The notes beneath the pieces are model-generated. The model saw only the letters and a program-made list of their open reading frames with translations. It searched no databases and had not been told where the DNA came from. From positions 1-7,170 of the forward strand of contig JAGLCZ010000238.1 of the NCBI GenBank assembly GCA_023145975.1: a stretch of DNA of 7,170 bases, read 5' to 3'. This stretch comes from Candidatus Hydrogenedentota bacterium. GTDB taxonomy: Bacteria > Hydrogenedentota > Hydrogenedentia > Hydrogenedentales > CAITNO01. Below are positions 1-6,284 of the stretch, piece after piece; position 1 is the stretch's first letter, and each line of letters starts with the position of its first letter. The translations under genes and the position numbers were made by a program.

Positions 1-26
1 CCAGCCATACAAATACTCCTTCTTTG

Positions 27-452
27 TTAAGATTGTGATTCCGGCTTGTCCTGCTGTGATTCGGAAGCCTCAGGAAAAACCTGACGTAACCAATGGATCA
101 CAAGGGAAGCCTGACCCGTTTTACTGCCGTGTTTGAGCACACTCAGCAATTCACCACGATCAAGCCATAACCCGTGCCCGTTAGCGCAATAATCATATAC
201 AACCGGCTCCGGTCCCCCTGTAACAGCTTTATCCATAGCATCATCGCATATTGGACAAGGACGCGGTTCTTCATCTTTCGCAGCAGCAGGATCGCCACTG
301 GTCAAAAAACCATGGGTCATGGTCCGGTCACCGAACAACAAATCGAGTTCGCCCTCATCGAGCCAGATACCGCAACACGTATCGCAGTAATCCACCTCGA
401 TTTCTTCATACTCGATGGCAAGCATCGGTTCTTTACATACGGGACATTCCAT
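27..452 (-). CDS. Double TFIIB-type zinc-ribbon protein
   Basis: This is a small protein of 141 residues, taken from the ATG at 452. It carries two tandem zinc ribbons of the zf-TFIIB family. The first has Cys3 and Cys6 (CPVC) with Cys23 and Cys26, followed by GIWLDEGEL. The second has Cys66 and Cys69 (CPIC), Cys89 and His93 (CANGH), followed by GLWLDRGEL. Each ribbon should bind one zinc ion. The IWLD.GEL signature after each ribbon is typical of the family. The C-terminal tail is rich in Gln, Glu, Ser and Lys and looks disordered. There is no signal peptide or membrane segment, so it is probably cytoplasmic. The family's function is poorly known, and nucleic-acid or protein binding is only inference. 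A TTG at 488 would add 12 hydrophobic residues, but the ATG begins exactly at the conserved ribbon and is preferred. No clear Shine-Dalgarno sequence precedes it. Confidence 0.88.
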   Translation of the reverse strand: MECPVCKEPMLAIEYEEIEVDYCDTCCGIWLDEGELDLLFGDRTMTHGFLTSGDPAAAKDEEPRPCPICDDAMDKAVTGGPEPVVYDYCANGHGLWLDRGELLSVLKHGSKTGQASLVIHWLRQVFPEASESQQDKPESQS

Positions 453-458
453 GGCTAC

Positions 459-488
459 ATTGTAAAGGGACAGTATAAGGATAATCAA
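459..488 (-). promoter_or_regulatory. Candidate promoter of the zinc-ribbon gene
   Basis: Read on the minus strand, TTGATT (488-483) and TACAAT (464-459) are separated by 18 bases and match the sigma-70 consensus at four and five of six positions. The -10 box ends only six bases before the ATG at 452. If it is used, the transcript would start at or very near the start codon, which fits the missing Shine-Dalgarno sequence. This rests on sequence likeness only. Confidence 0.35.
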
Positions 489-620
489 CGTTTTGAAACG
501 TCACGGTAAATATTCTTTTTGATCTGTAGAGAAAGCCGCCCATTTCTGAAAAACAGACACCACGCCGACATCCTAAACACAATCTCTCTTGAAGTTATAC
601 TTCCTCTTTTTTTGCTGCCG

Positions 621-1313
621 TTAGGGAATTGTAACCCAGGCACCTGCCGCACACGCACTTCCCAGTTTTTTCCCTACTGCGGAACCTTTAATCTTATTGA
701 AGTCGGCACCTGCGGGCGGAAGCTGGAAAGCCCTGCCTGACTTCGCCCGTTCTAACCGCTGCATTGCAAAAATACCTTCTACCTTGGTCACGTTAATGCC
801 CTCGATTTTCCGATTCAAACGCGCCATCTCAGCGTACAATGCTTTTCTATCCTTATTTTCATCTGCAACGAGTTTCTGCGCTTTGTTTCGTTGTTCAGCA
901 TCTTTAACGGCATCACAATCACGCAATTTCACATAACCGCGATTACTTTCTCCCAGACAGCCTTTCTTTTTCATTGCATCAACCTGCGTATTACGCGTAC
1001 GCATACTCGTTGCAATTTCCCGGATCAAAGGCGAAGTAGTCACCGAAAGTTCAGCGGCATAAACCGGCTGCACAGGATTCAATGCATTCATCACACGCTG
1101 TAACTGCGATGTTGATTCCGGTTCCACAACCTCTTCCACTCCGGGCAAGGCATCCGTTTTCCCTTCGATGAAGTCAAGGACATCTTCTGCCTGGTCCGCA
1201 ACGTGCCTGATGTCTAACGTTATGTGGGCATCTATTTTATGTTCCGTCCGTATAACGCATCCCCATGCTATAGTCAACGCAACCACCGCACCAAAAACAA
1301 CATATTTTTTCAT
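621..1313 (-). CDS. YnbE/YdbL-like (DUF1318) fusion lipoprotein
   Basis: This is a predicted lipoprotein of 230 residues. The start at 1313 is chosen because GGAGA lies eight bases upstream and the protein then opens with a clean signal peptide (MKKYVVFGAVVALTIAWGC). An upstream in-frame start at 1373 would add 20 residues. Cys19 is the likely lipidated residue, although Trp at -2 makes the lipobox unusual. Residues 19-52 (TEHKIDAHITLDIRHV) resemble the short lipoprotein YnbE. Residues about 117-200 match YdbL/DUF1318: GCLGESNRGY, then KLVADENKDRKALYAEMARLN, then FAMQRLERAKSG. In E. coli, YnbE and YdbL are separate proteins linked to YdbH in phospholipid transport between the membranes. Here the two parts seem joined by a linker at about residues 53-115. 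The YdbL assignment is firm. The YnbE part and the transport role are inferred, and no YdbH homologue lies in the window. Confidence 0.85.
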   Translation of the reverse strand: MKKYVVFGAVVALTIAWGCVIRTEHKIDAHITLDIRHVADQAEDVLDFIEGKTDALPGVEEVVEPESTSQLQRVMNALNPVQPVYAAELSVTTSPLIREIATSMRTRNTQVDAMKKKGCLGESNRGYVKLRDCDAVKDAEQRNKAQKLVADENKDRKALYAEMARLNRKIEGINVTKVEGIFAMQRLERAKSGRAFQLPPAGADFNKIKGSAVGKKLGSACAAGAWVTIP

Positions 1314-1395
1314 CGAGTTTATCTCCATTATCATCAGGGTAACTACCGCAACCACGATACCATAAAAACACACGATACAAAGCTGTAGTTTCTAC

Positions 1396-1423
1396 ATACT
1401 ACTAAAGACGAAAATATCGCCAA
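1396..1423 (-). promoter_or_regulatory. Candidate promoter of the DUF1318 lipoprotein gene
   Basis: On the minus strand, TTGGCG (1423-1418) and TAGTAT (1401-1396) are 16 bases apart, each matching the sigma-70 consensus at four of six positions. This would give a leader of roughly 75 bases before the start at 1313. The match is weak, but it is the best pair I see in this intergenic region. Confidence 0.28.
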
Positions 1424-1450
1424 CATATTCATACTGTCTATAAGTATAAA

Positions 1451-1482
1451 CTATTCCAAAGTGTAATAGGGAATAGTATTCC
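1451..1482. repeat. Three alternating TATTCC / GGAATA boxes
   Basis: CTATTCC (1451-1457) is followed by GGAATAG (1470-1476) and TATTCC (1477-1482). The last two form the 13-base palindrome GGAATAGTATTCC. The first and second can also pair as a 7-bp stem with a 12-base loop, so two exclusive structures are possible. The site lies upstream of the DUF1318 promoter candidate and just outside the IS30 left end. It could be an operator, but no regulator is known. Confidence 0.5.
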
Positions 1483-1490
1483 TCAAAACG

Positions 1491-2578
1491 GCTTTCGCAG
1501 GTTCGGCGGATTCAAGATTGAAATGCAACCCCTCGCGAAAAAAGAGGAGACATCATAGAAGATTTCGGGAGAATTGTTTAAAGCCAAAAAACCGAAGGAA
1601 TCTACAATGTCCCCACATCATTTTACACGAGATGAACACATCAAACTAGAAACGTATAAATCGGCAGGTTACAGTAATACCCAAATAGCCGAAATGCTTA
1701 ATTTTACAAAAGTAGTATCGGTCGTGAAATACGCCGTAATAGTACCTGTAAAGGATATTGTGCTCCAAGCGCAGATCGTCTTGCTGTTCGTCGCAGAAAA
1801 GAGTTGGAACGCCATAAAAGGCTTGATTATCTACCACTTCGTCGTTATGTGATAGACAAAAGTATGGAACGTTGGTCTCCGGAGCAGATTAGCAGTACTC
1901 TTCGCTTGAAATACAAGCATGATCCTTTGATGCAGATTTCTTATGAAACTATTTATACGACAGCTTATTCTGATAAACGTTTTGGCCCTTTGTTGATTCC
2001 CTACTGGCGGCAGCACAAAAAAAGAGGAGGAGGGAAATAAGCAAGAATCGCATTCCTATTAAATATCGTCCTAATATTGTTACTGCACGTTCTCGTGTGG
2101 GATATCTGGAAGGCGATACCGTAGTTGGTTGTGGTCAAAGCGGTAATATTGTCACTTTAGTGGACCGTAAATCACTCTACCTTTGGAGCGCACTATGTCC
2201 GGCAAAACATTCCCAGGTAGTAACCCGGGCAATTGTAAGGATTTTGGCGAAGGTTAGCTCTCAACATCTTCATACCATTACGTTTGATAATGGTACGAAA
2301 TTTCCAGGTCATATGCAGATTGCCAAAGAACTTTCGGTGGATATATATTTTGCTCGCCCATATTGCTCAAATGACCGGGCTAGAAATGAAAATACCAATG
2401 GTCTCTTGAGGCAATACTTTCCTAAGGAATTCAGGTTTGATACAATTACTCCAGACCAGTTGCAACGGGTAGTTGAAGAACTAAACAATAGACCTAGAAA
2501 AACCTTGGCTACAGAACACCTGCCGAAGTCTTCAATCAATCAGGGGTTACGTTTCGAGTTTGAACCTGCGCCGAAAGC
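1491..2578 (+). mobile_element. IS30-family insertion sequence, decayed
   Basis: The element is bounded by imperfect inverted repeats at 1502-1532 and 2543-2575. About 25 of 31 positions match, with a 2-base gap; the cores on one strand are GGGGTTGCATTTCAATC and GGGGTTACGTTTCGAGT. The right repeat overlaps the end of the transposase reading frame, as is usual in IS30 elements, where the last codons read much like VALQT-stop. A further inverted heptamer, GCTTTCG (1491-1497) and CGAAAGC (2572-2578), suggests the true tips may lie slightly outside. The total length of about 1.09 kb is normal for the family. I cannot identify the target-site duplication. The single transposase gene is broken, so the copy cannot move by itself unless it is supplied with transposase in trans. 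Confidence 0.78.
1607..2563 (+). pseudogene. IS30 transposase with three frameshifts
   Basis: The ATG at 1607 has AAGGA seven bases upstream. The protein runs through three frames. The N-terminal helix-turn-helix (GYSNTQIAEMLNF) is in the first frame. It continues after a -1 shift in the A4 run at 1708-1711 as KSSIGREIRRN, then ERWSPEQIS. A second -1 shift at the A7 run at 2017-2023 leads to the DDE core: Asp in LEGDTV, Asp in TFDNGTKF and Glu in NENTNGLLRQYFPK. A third -1 shift at GG 2507-2508 restores YRTPAEVF and the normal IS30 C-terminus ending at 2563. Each break is explained by loss of one base from a homopolymer. The repaired protein would be about 319 residues, normal for the family, with the catalytic triad complete. 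Programmed frameshifting three times is unlikely, so I call it a pseudogene. Confidence 0.85.
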
Positions 2579-2664
2579 ACTCTTCAGAAATATAGTTGTG
2601 TAAAGAAGCAACATTATGGGTATATAAATTACAGTGACTTTTAACGGGGAGTAAAGGAGATTCA

Positions 2665-3063
2665 ATGCCATTTACAACTAAGTATGATGCCAGAAAAAAC
2701 ACGGTGTTTCACCGGGGAACGGGGGACATTGTAATAGAGGACATTATGTCCGAACTCAAACAGCTTTTTCAGGATTATGCAGGAAAACATTCAGTCTGGG
2801 ATTTGCGTAACGCTGACATCTCTAAAATATCATCGACGAATGTATCCAGCAGTATACCACTTGTCAAAGCCAATGCAAAACTCAAGGAAAACACAAAAAC
2901 AGCATGGGTTACTTCCCGCCTCTGCGACTTCGGCCTATGTCGTATGACCAAAATGCGTTCCGATTCCCTTCCCTATAAACGACGGGTATTCAAGACGATG
3001 GCGGAAGCATTGGCATGGATTGACGGCACCGATGAAATATCCGATTGTCATCCGAGGGGTTAA
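2665..3063 (+). CDS. SpoIIAA/STAS-like small hypothetical protein
   Basis: This is a 132-residue cytoplasmic protein with no signal peptide or membrane segment. The start is well supported by AAAGGAGA at 2653-2660. The layout resembles the SpoIIAA-like (STAS/SEC14-type) hypothetical proteins: an opening strand (KYDARKNTVFHRGTGDIVIEDI), a helix, VWDLRNADIS near residues 44-53, a middle helix with ALVKANAKL-like character, TAWVTSR near 79-85, and the ending RRVFKTMAEALAWIDG (106-121). Members of this fold are thought to bind small ligands or partner proteins, but this subgroup has no known role. The gene begins about 90 bases after the IS30 right end and ends 52 bases before the lyase gene, so it may head the same transcript. 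A link to glycan breakdown is not shown. The family assignment comes from pattern memory and needs a profile search. Confidence 0.7.
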   Translation: MPFTTKYDARKNTVFHRGTGDIVIEDIMSELKQLFQDYAGKHSVWDLRNADISKISSTNVSSSIPLVKANAKLKENTKTAWVTSRLCDFGLCRMTKMRSDSLPYKRRVFKTMAEALAWIDGTDEISDCHPRG

Positions 3064-3101
3064 AGATTCTGCCTGACAGGTACAGCGCATAATACAGCGT
3101 T

Positions 3102-3118
3102 AAGGAAAAAGTATTGTG
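3102..3118 (+). promoter_or_regulatory. Ribosome binding site and GTG start of the lyase gene
   Basis: AAGGA at 3102-3106 sits nine bases before the GTG at 3116. No in-frame ATG lies in a better place, and the GTG gives a complete signal peptide. Almost the same string precedes the sulfatase start: AAGGAAAAAGTATTGTGAA here and AAGGAAAAGTATTATGAA at 5163-5180. Confidence 0.7.
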
Positions 3119-5140
3119 AAAAGAAACATATTGCCTCAGTTCCTTCTTGTTGGTGCTATTGTATCTATTGTGGCTCCAGCACTAATGAATCCAGCTGCAG
3201 TGTTTGCCACAACGGAGTTACATTCTATCCGTCCTGCTGATGTGTTATCCAAACTGTACATTGACTATACCGGACTGGATGCAATGAAAGAGGCGATAAA
3301 CCACGGTGAACACAACACAGCCCTGGGAACATTACTGACTCATTACCGCGAAAAACATCCCCTTGAAGAAATGCCGAATGCAGTATCTGAGACAAACCTT
3401 GCTGTAGCTAACAATGTGGTTAATCATATTTTTCAGTGGGGCCCTTATGAAAAGGCCCCGTATGGCGAAGATATTCGTTGGGACTGGGATCCCCGTGGTG
3501 ACATAGAATGGGTGGCGGCCATGTACCGGTTCCATTGGGCAGAATCGCTGGTACAGGCTTTTTCGGAAACTGAAGACCAAAAATACGGGGAAGCATTCGT
3601 TGAGCTGACCCGCGACTGGATCACAAAACACCCACTTCAGGAGCGTGATAAGACCCATTATGTTTATGAATATTGGAAAGGATTTGCCTGGCTCGATATC
3701 CAAACGGGAATACGGGCAACACGGTTGTGCCAAGCTTTTCCCGTGATGGTACACGCCGATGCATTCACGCCGGAGTTCCTCGAAATTTTTATGGCAAGCC
3801 TGTACGACCATCAAGCTAAAACCGAAATGTTCCCCATGGGTAAAGTACATAACAAGGCGGTTTTTGAACAGCGGGGTTTTGTGAACATTGCCTATAATTT
3901 CCCGGAGTTTCATGATTCACGGCGATGGATGACTCTTGCTATGGAACGATTGCACGAAGTGTTCATGGCGCAGGTGACGCCCGACGGGGTGCAACGGGAA
4001 TGGTCGGGAGGTTATCACAGCGGCGTATTGCGCGATGCCGTCGAAATCATGGGGCGTATGAATGCTTTTGATATTCCTGTTCCGGCAGACTACCGGAATC
4101 GAGTGCACGCCATGTACGATTATATTTTCGGTATGGCAACCCCCGAACTTGCTTATCCCATGTTTGGTGATACCAGTCGAGATATAACATTGCCGTCCAG
4201 GCGTTCACGGTACGTACTCTACTCGGAATTAGTAGAGGCAACTGAGCTCTTTGGTGATCCGAAATATGCCGCACGCGCTACCCTGGACCAAAAGAAACTT
4301 CCAAAACAACGTTGTTACGCTTTCCGAGATGCAGGCATGTATGCCATGCGTAATGAGTGGGGGCCTGACCAAATTTATATGGCACTACATTGCTCTCCAC
4401 CGGCAATCAGTTCTCATGACCAACCCGACAACGGCACCTTCGAACTCTATGCCTTTGGGCACTGGCTGATGGCGGACAGCGGGTACTATACCTATGGCCA
4501 TGACAAAAAAGCCCGGGCTTGGCATCGACAGACAAGTGTTCATCAAACCCTGACCCTGGATGGCAAGAACACGGCTGTTGCAGCTAAACCCCTGCTCTGG
4601 CATACGGAACCTGATTTAACCGTAGTGACTGTGGAAAATGCTTCTTATCCCGACCTAACCCACCGCCGCACCCTATGGTTTGTGGACAACACCTTTTTTG
4701 TGTTGCTGGATGAAGCCATCGGCAATGCAAAGGGTATACTCGATCTGCATTTTCAATTTGCAGCGGGTGAGGTGGTTATTGACAGCGATAACAGGCAGGC
4801 AGCCACAAAATTTGACGACGCAAACATACTCGTCTGGCAAAATTCGGTTGCACCGGTCGCCTTGGAAAAAGAGGATGGGTGGTTCGCATGGTCCTACGGT
4901 AAGCGGAAAGCTCGTACCGCCATACGTTTCCGACATAAAAATTCCGCACCAGTATATTTCCTGACAGTTATTGTTCCTTACCGTGGCGTGAAGCGACCGT
5001 TCCCTAGAGCAGAACTACCTCAAGAGTTTGATATTGGTTCAGACCGAATTGTCATCTCTGTAAACGCTTTCGACAAAACATACGAAATCGGCCGTAATCT
5101 GAAAAATAAAAACGGGTGGTGTAATATCGTAAATAGATAA
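3116..5140 (+). CDS. Secreted heparinase II/III family lyase (PL12-like)
   Basis: This 674-residue polysaccharide lyase should cut acidic, probably sulfated, chains by beta-elimination outside the cytoplasm. A signal peptide (residues 1-31, ending AAVFA) is followed by the alpha-helical N-terminal domain, with RWDWDPRGDIEW at 121-132 and FPEFHDSRRW at 262-271. The C-terminal beta-sandwich domain contains SSHDQPDNGTFELY at 432-445 and RQTSVHQTLTLDG at 471-483. The order and spacing match Bacteroides and Pedobacter heparinase III (PL12) as I recall them, and the length is close to normal. The expected catalytic Asn246, Tyr300 (SGGYH) and His434 are present. The residue after Asn, usually His, is Lys247. 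The sulfatase pseudogene follows after 35 bases, consistent with one operon. Heparan sulfate is the substrate by family analogy only; another uronate-containing glycan is possible. The reading frame is unbroken. Confidence 0.88.
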   Translation: MKRNILPQFLLVGAIVSIVAPALMNPAAVFATTELHSIRPADVLSKLYIDYTGLDAMKEAINHGEHNTALGTLLTHYREKHPLEEMPNAVSETNLAVANNVVNHIFQWGPYEKAPYGEDIRWDWDPRGDIEWVAAMYRFHWAESLVQAFSETEDQKYGEAFVELTRDWITKHPLQERDKTHYVYEYWKGFAWLDIQTGIRATRLCQAFPVMVHADAFTPEFLEIFMASLYDHQAKTEMFPMGKVHNKAVFEQRGFVNIAYNFPEFHDSRRWMTLAMERLHEVFMAQVTPDGVQREWSGGYHSGVLRDAVEIMGRMNAFDIPVPADYRNRVHAMYDYIFGMATPELAYPMFGDTSRDITLPSRRSRYVLYSELVEATELFGDPKYAARATLDQKKLPKQRCYAFRDAGMYAMRNEWGPDQIYMALHCSPPAISSHDQPDNGTFELYAFGHWLMADSGYYTYGHDKKARAWHRQTSVHQTLTLDGKNTAVAAKPLLWHTEPDLTVVTVENASYPDLTHRRTLWFVDNTFFVLLDEAIGNAKGILDLHFQFAAGEVVIDSDNRQAATKFDDANILVWQNSVAPVALEKEDGWFAWSYGKRKARTAIRFRHKNSAPVYFLTVIVPYRGVKRPFPRAELPQEFDIGSDRIVISVNAFDKTYEIGRNLKNKNGWCNIVNR

Positions 5141-5175
5141 GAACCGGGAAATTTTATTCCACAAGGAAAAGTATT

Positions 5176-5741
5176 ATGAACCGTAGACATTTCTTATAAA
5201 GTATTACTGCCGGGACCTTGGCATTATCTTCACCAACTTTATTGGGAGAAGAAATAGGAAACCTCAGCACTCCCAATATCGTTTTAATCACGGCGGATGA
5301 CCTGAGCTGGAAAGAACTCGAATGCTACGGGCAAAAAAAGATTAAGACACCAAACATTGACCGGATTTCTGTCGAAGACATGAAGTTCATACAGTATTAC
5401 TCCGGGTCTGCAGTTTGTGCACCGTCACGGTGCAACCTGATGACAGGCAGGCATGGTGCTCATGCTTATATCCGTAACAATAGTTCAGTAAAAAGCGACA
5501 ATCCGGACAGGTTCGGCGGGCAGATTCCCATACCCGCAACTATTCCGACCATTGCAAAAGCTTGAAACAAAAGGGCTACGCCACCGGTCGTTTCGGGAAG
5601 TGGGTGCTTGGCGGACCAAACTCTTCGGGCGATCCGCTCCGGCAGGGATTTGACCGATTCTATGGTTACAACTGCCAGGGACATGCGCATAAGCTGTATC
5701 CCAAGTACCTGGAAGACAACATAGCGGAACGTCCAAAATGA
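5176..5741 (+). pseudogene. Type I sulfatase, truncated pseudogene
   Basis: The ATG at 5176, with AAGGA at 5163-5167, begins MNRRHFL, then a TAA stop (5197-5199), then SITAGTLALSS in the same frame. This is a twin-Arg-like signal peptide in which one codon, probably AAA for Lys, has become a stop. The following frame carries the sulfatase N-terminus: NIVLITADDL with metal-binding Asp41 and Asp42, and CAPSR with Cys81, the residue normally converted to formylglycine. The frame then breaks at TT 5562-5563. A -1 shift restores TIAKALKQKGYATGRFGKW and QGFDRFYGYNCQGHAH. Homology ends near YPKYLEDN (about 5720), where an antisense transposase remnant begins. Only about 180 of a usual 450-500 residues remain, so the C-terminal metal and substrate sites are gone. 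It lies 35 bases after the lyase gene and was probably its operon partner, removing sulfate esters from the same glycan. Confidence 0.88.
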
Positions 5742-5866
5742 CAGAGCGCATGAACATGGTCCGCGGTGCCGCCAATCGATAACGGCGAAACGCCGCCCAG
5801 GTAAGCACCCATTTCAGCATGAACCTGATCATCGTTGAGATAGGCAATTCGTTGTTTTATAATGTA
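5726..5866 (-). pseudogene. IS200-like / REP-associated transposase fragment
   Basis: Read on the minus strand from 5866, the frame gives IIKQRIAYLNDDQVHAEMG, then AYLGGVSPLSIGGTADHVHA, then LCHFGRS. This matches the core of the Y1 transposase family (IS200-like or RAYT), which has KQR or KHR, then AYLGG, about ten variable residues, and GGTADHVHLL. The HVH of the HUH metal-binding motif is kept. The usual stretch between YLGG and the GGxADH motif looks shortened by several residues. An in-frame TGA lies just upstream at 5869-5867, the N-terminus is missing, and the part that would carry the catalytic Tyr is absent. Beyond 5726 the sequence is antisense to the sulfatase. It is clearly a relic, and the adjacent hairpin repeat fits an element of this type. 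Confidence 0.72.
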
Positions 5867-5890
5867 TCACAGTATCGTAATCGGTTTAAG

Positions 5891-6000
5891 TGACGCAACC
5901 CCGTTGGGCTAGAAAGAATGGTGGGACGGGTATCGCTAACCCAGGGTAGCGGAGTACCGCAACCCCGGGCTGTGTTATGAAATCCCGTTGGGACTTTAAA
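5891..6000. repeat. REP-like GC-rich hairpin block
   Basis: CCCGTTGGG occurs twice in direct orientation, at 5900-5908 and 5984-5992, the second inside TCCCGTTGGGA. Between them, CCCAGGGTAGCGG (5940-5952) and CCGCAACCCCGGG (5957-5969) form a 13-position stem with 11 pairs and an AGTA loop. An overlapping alternative hairpin is CGCTAACCC (5934-5942) with GGGTAGCG (5944-5951). No open frame of note crosses the block. It lies directly on the 5' side of the transposase remnant, the usual setting for REP-type repeats. I recall similar strings in PVC-group genomes, but cannot confirm that here. Confidence 0.6.
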
Positions 6001-6214
6001 TGCAAATACACGCGTTTCTTGTCATCTACTCTAATTCCTACAAGGAATCTCACCTGCTATGGCACAAAGGACACGTTGCACTTTATCCTTGAATCCGCCT
6101 CTCAAGAAAATTCTGTATGAAGTATACCCCTTTCCTCCAATCCATTTTTACCCAGCCCATTCACGCTCCAGTTACAAAACGCCTGCCAAAATATTTAATC
6201 CGAAGAAGAGACAT
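6001..6214. other. Intergenic stretch without a gene
   Basis: No coding frame with recognisable similarity is seen on either strand. The one clear structure is ATTCCTACAAGGAAT (6034-6048), a perfect 6-bp stem with a 3-base loop, which may be the last part of the neighbouring hairpin block. There is no T-run after it, so it is not a typical terminator. Confidence 0.5.
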
Positions 6215-6244
6215 TTCGCATCTAAATACGCATTTTAATATAAA
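6215..6244 (+). promoter_or_regulatory. Candidate promoter of the DEAD-box helicase gene
   Basis: TTCGCA (6215-6220) and TATAAA (6239-6244) are 18 bases apart and match sigma-70 boxes at four and five of six positions. This would give a leader of about 35 bases. A second -10-like hexamer, TATACT at 6270-6275, sits only nine bases before the ATG but has no good -35 partner. Confidence 0.33.
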
Positions 6245-6284
6245 GATGAAATGATGCTGGGTATTAGTGTATACTACCGTTAAT

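Noticed and set aside
591..613. GAAGTTATACTTC followed by T7 as an intrinsic terminator
   Set aside because: The stem is only 5 bp and AT-rich, the T-run is offset by three bases, and no plus-strand gene lies upstream that would need it.
2017..2023. Programmed -1 frameshift at the A7 run in the transposase
   Set aside because: The frame register does not give the usual A AAA AAG heptamer, two further shifts would also be needed, and IS30 elements normally use one continuous frame.
3332..3913. 193-codon minus-strand open frame
   Set aside because: It lies opposite the lyase gene, is rich in Cys, His and Phe, and resembles no family; it is a shadow frame.
5218..5565. Intact short sulfatase starting at TTG 5218
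   Set aside because: The TTG falls inside the signal peptide and has no ribosome binding site of its own. The true start is the ATG at 5176, followed by an in-frame stop.
5485..5847. 120-codon minus-strand open frame across the sulfatase end
   Set aside because: The translated frame itself is meaningless. The real transposase signal in this stretch is in another minus-strand frame and is listed separately.
5891..6000. CCCGTTGGG repeats as a CRISPR array
   Set aside because: Only two 9-base copies with unequal surroundings, no regular spacers and no cas genes.
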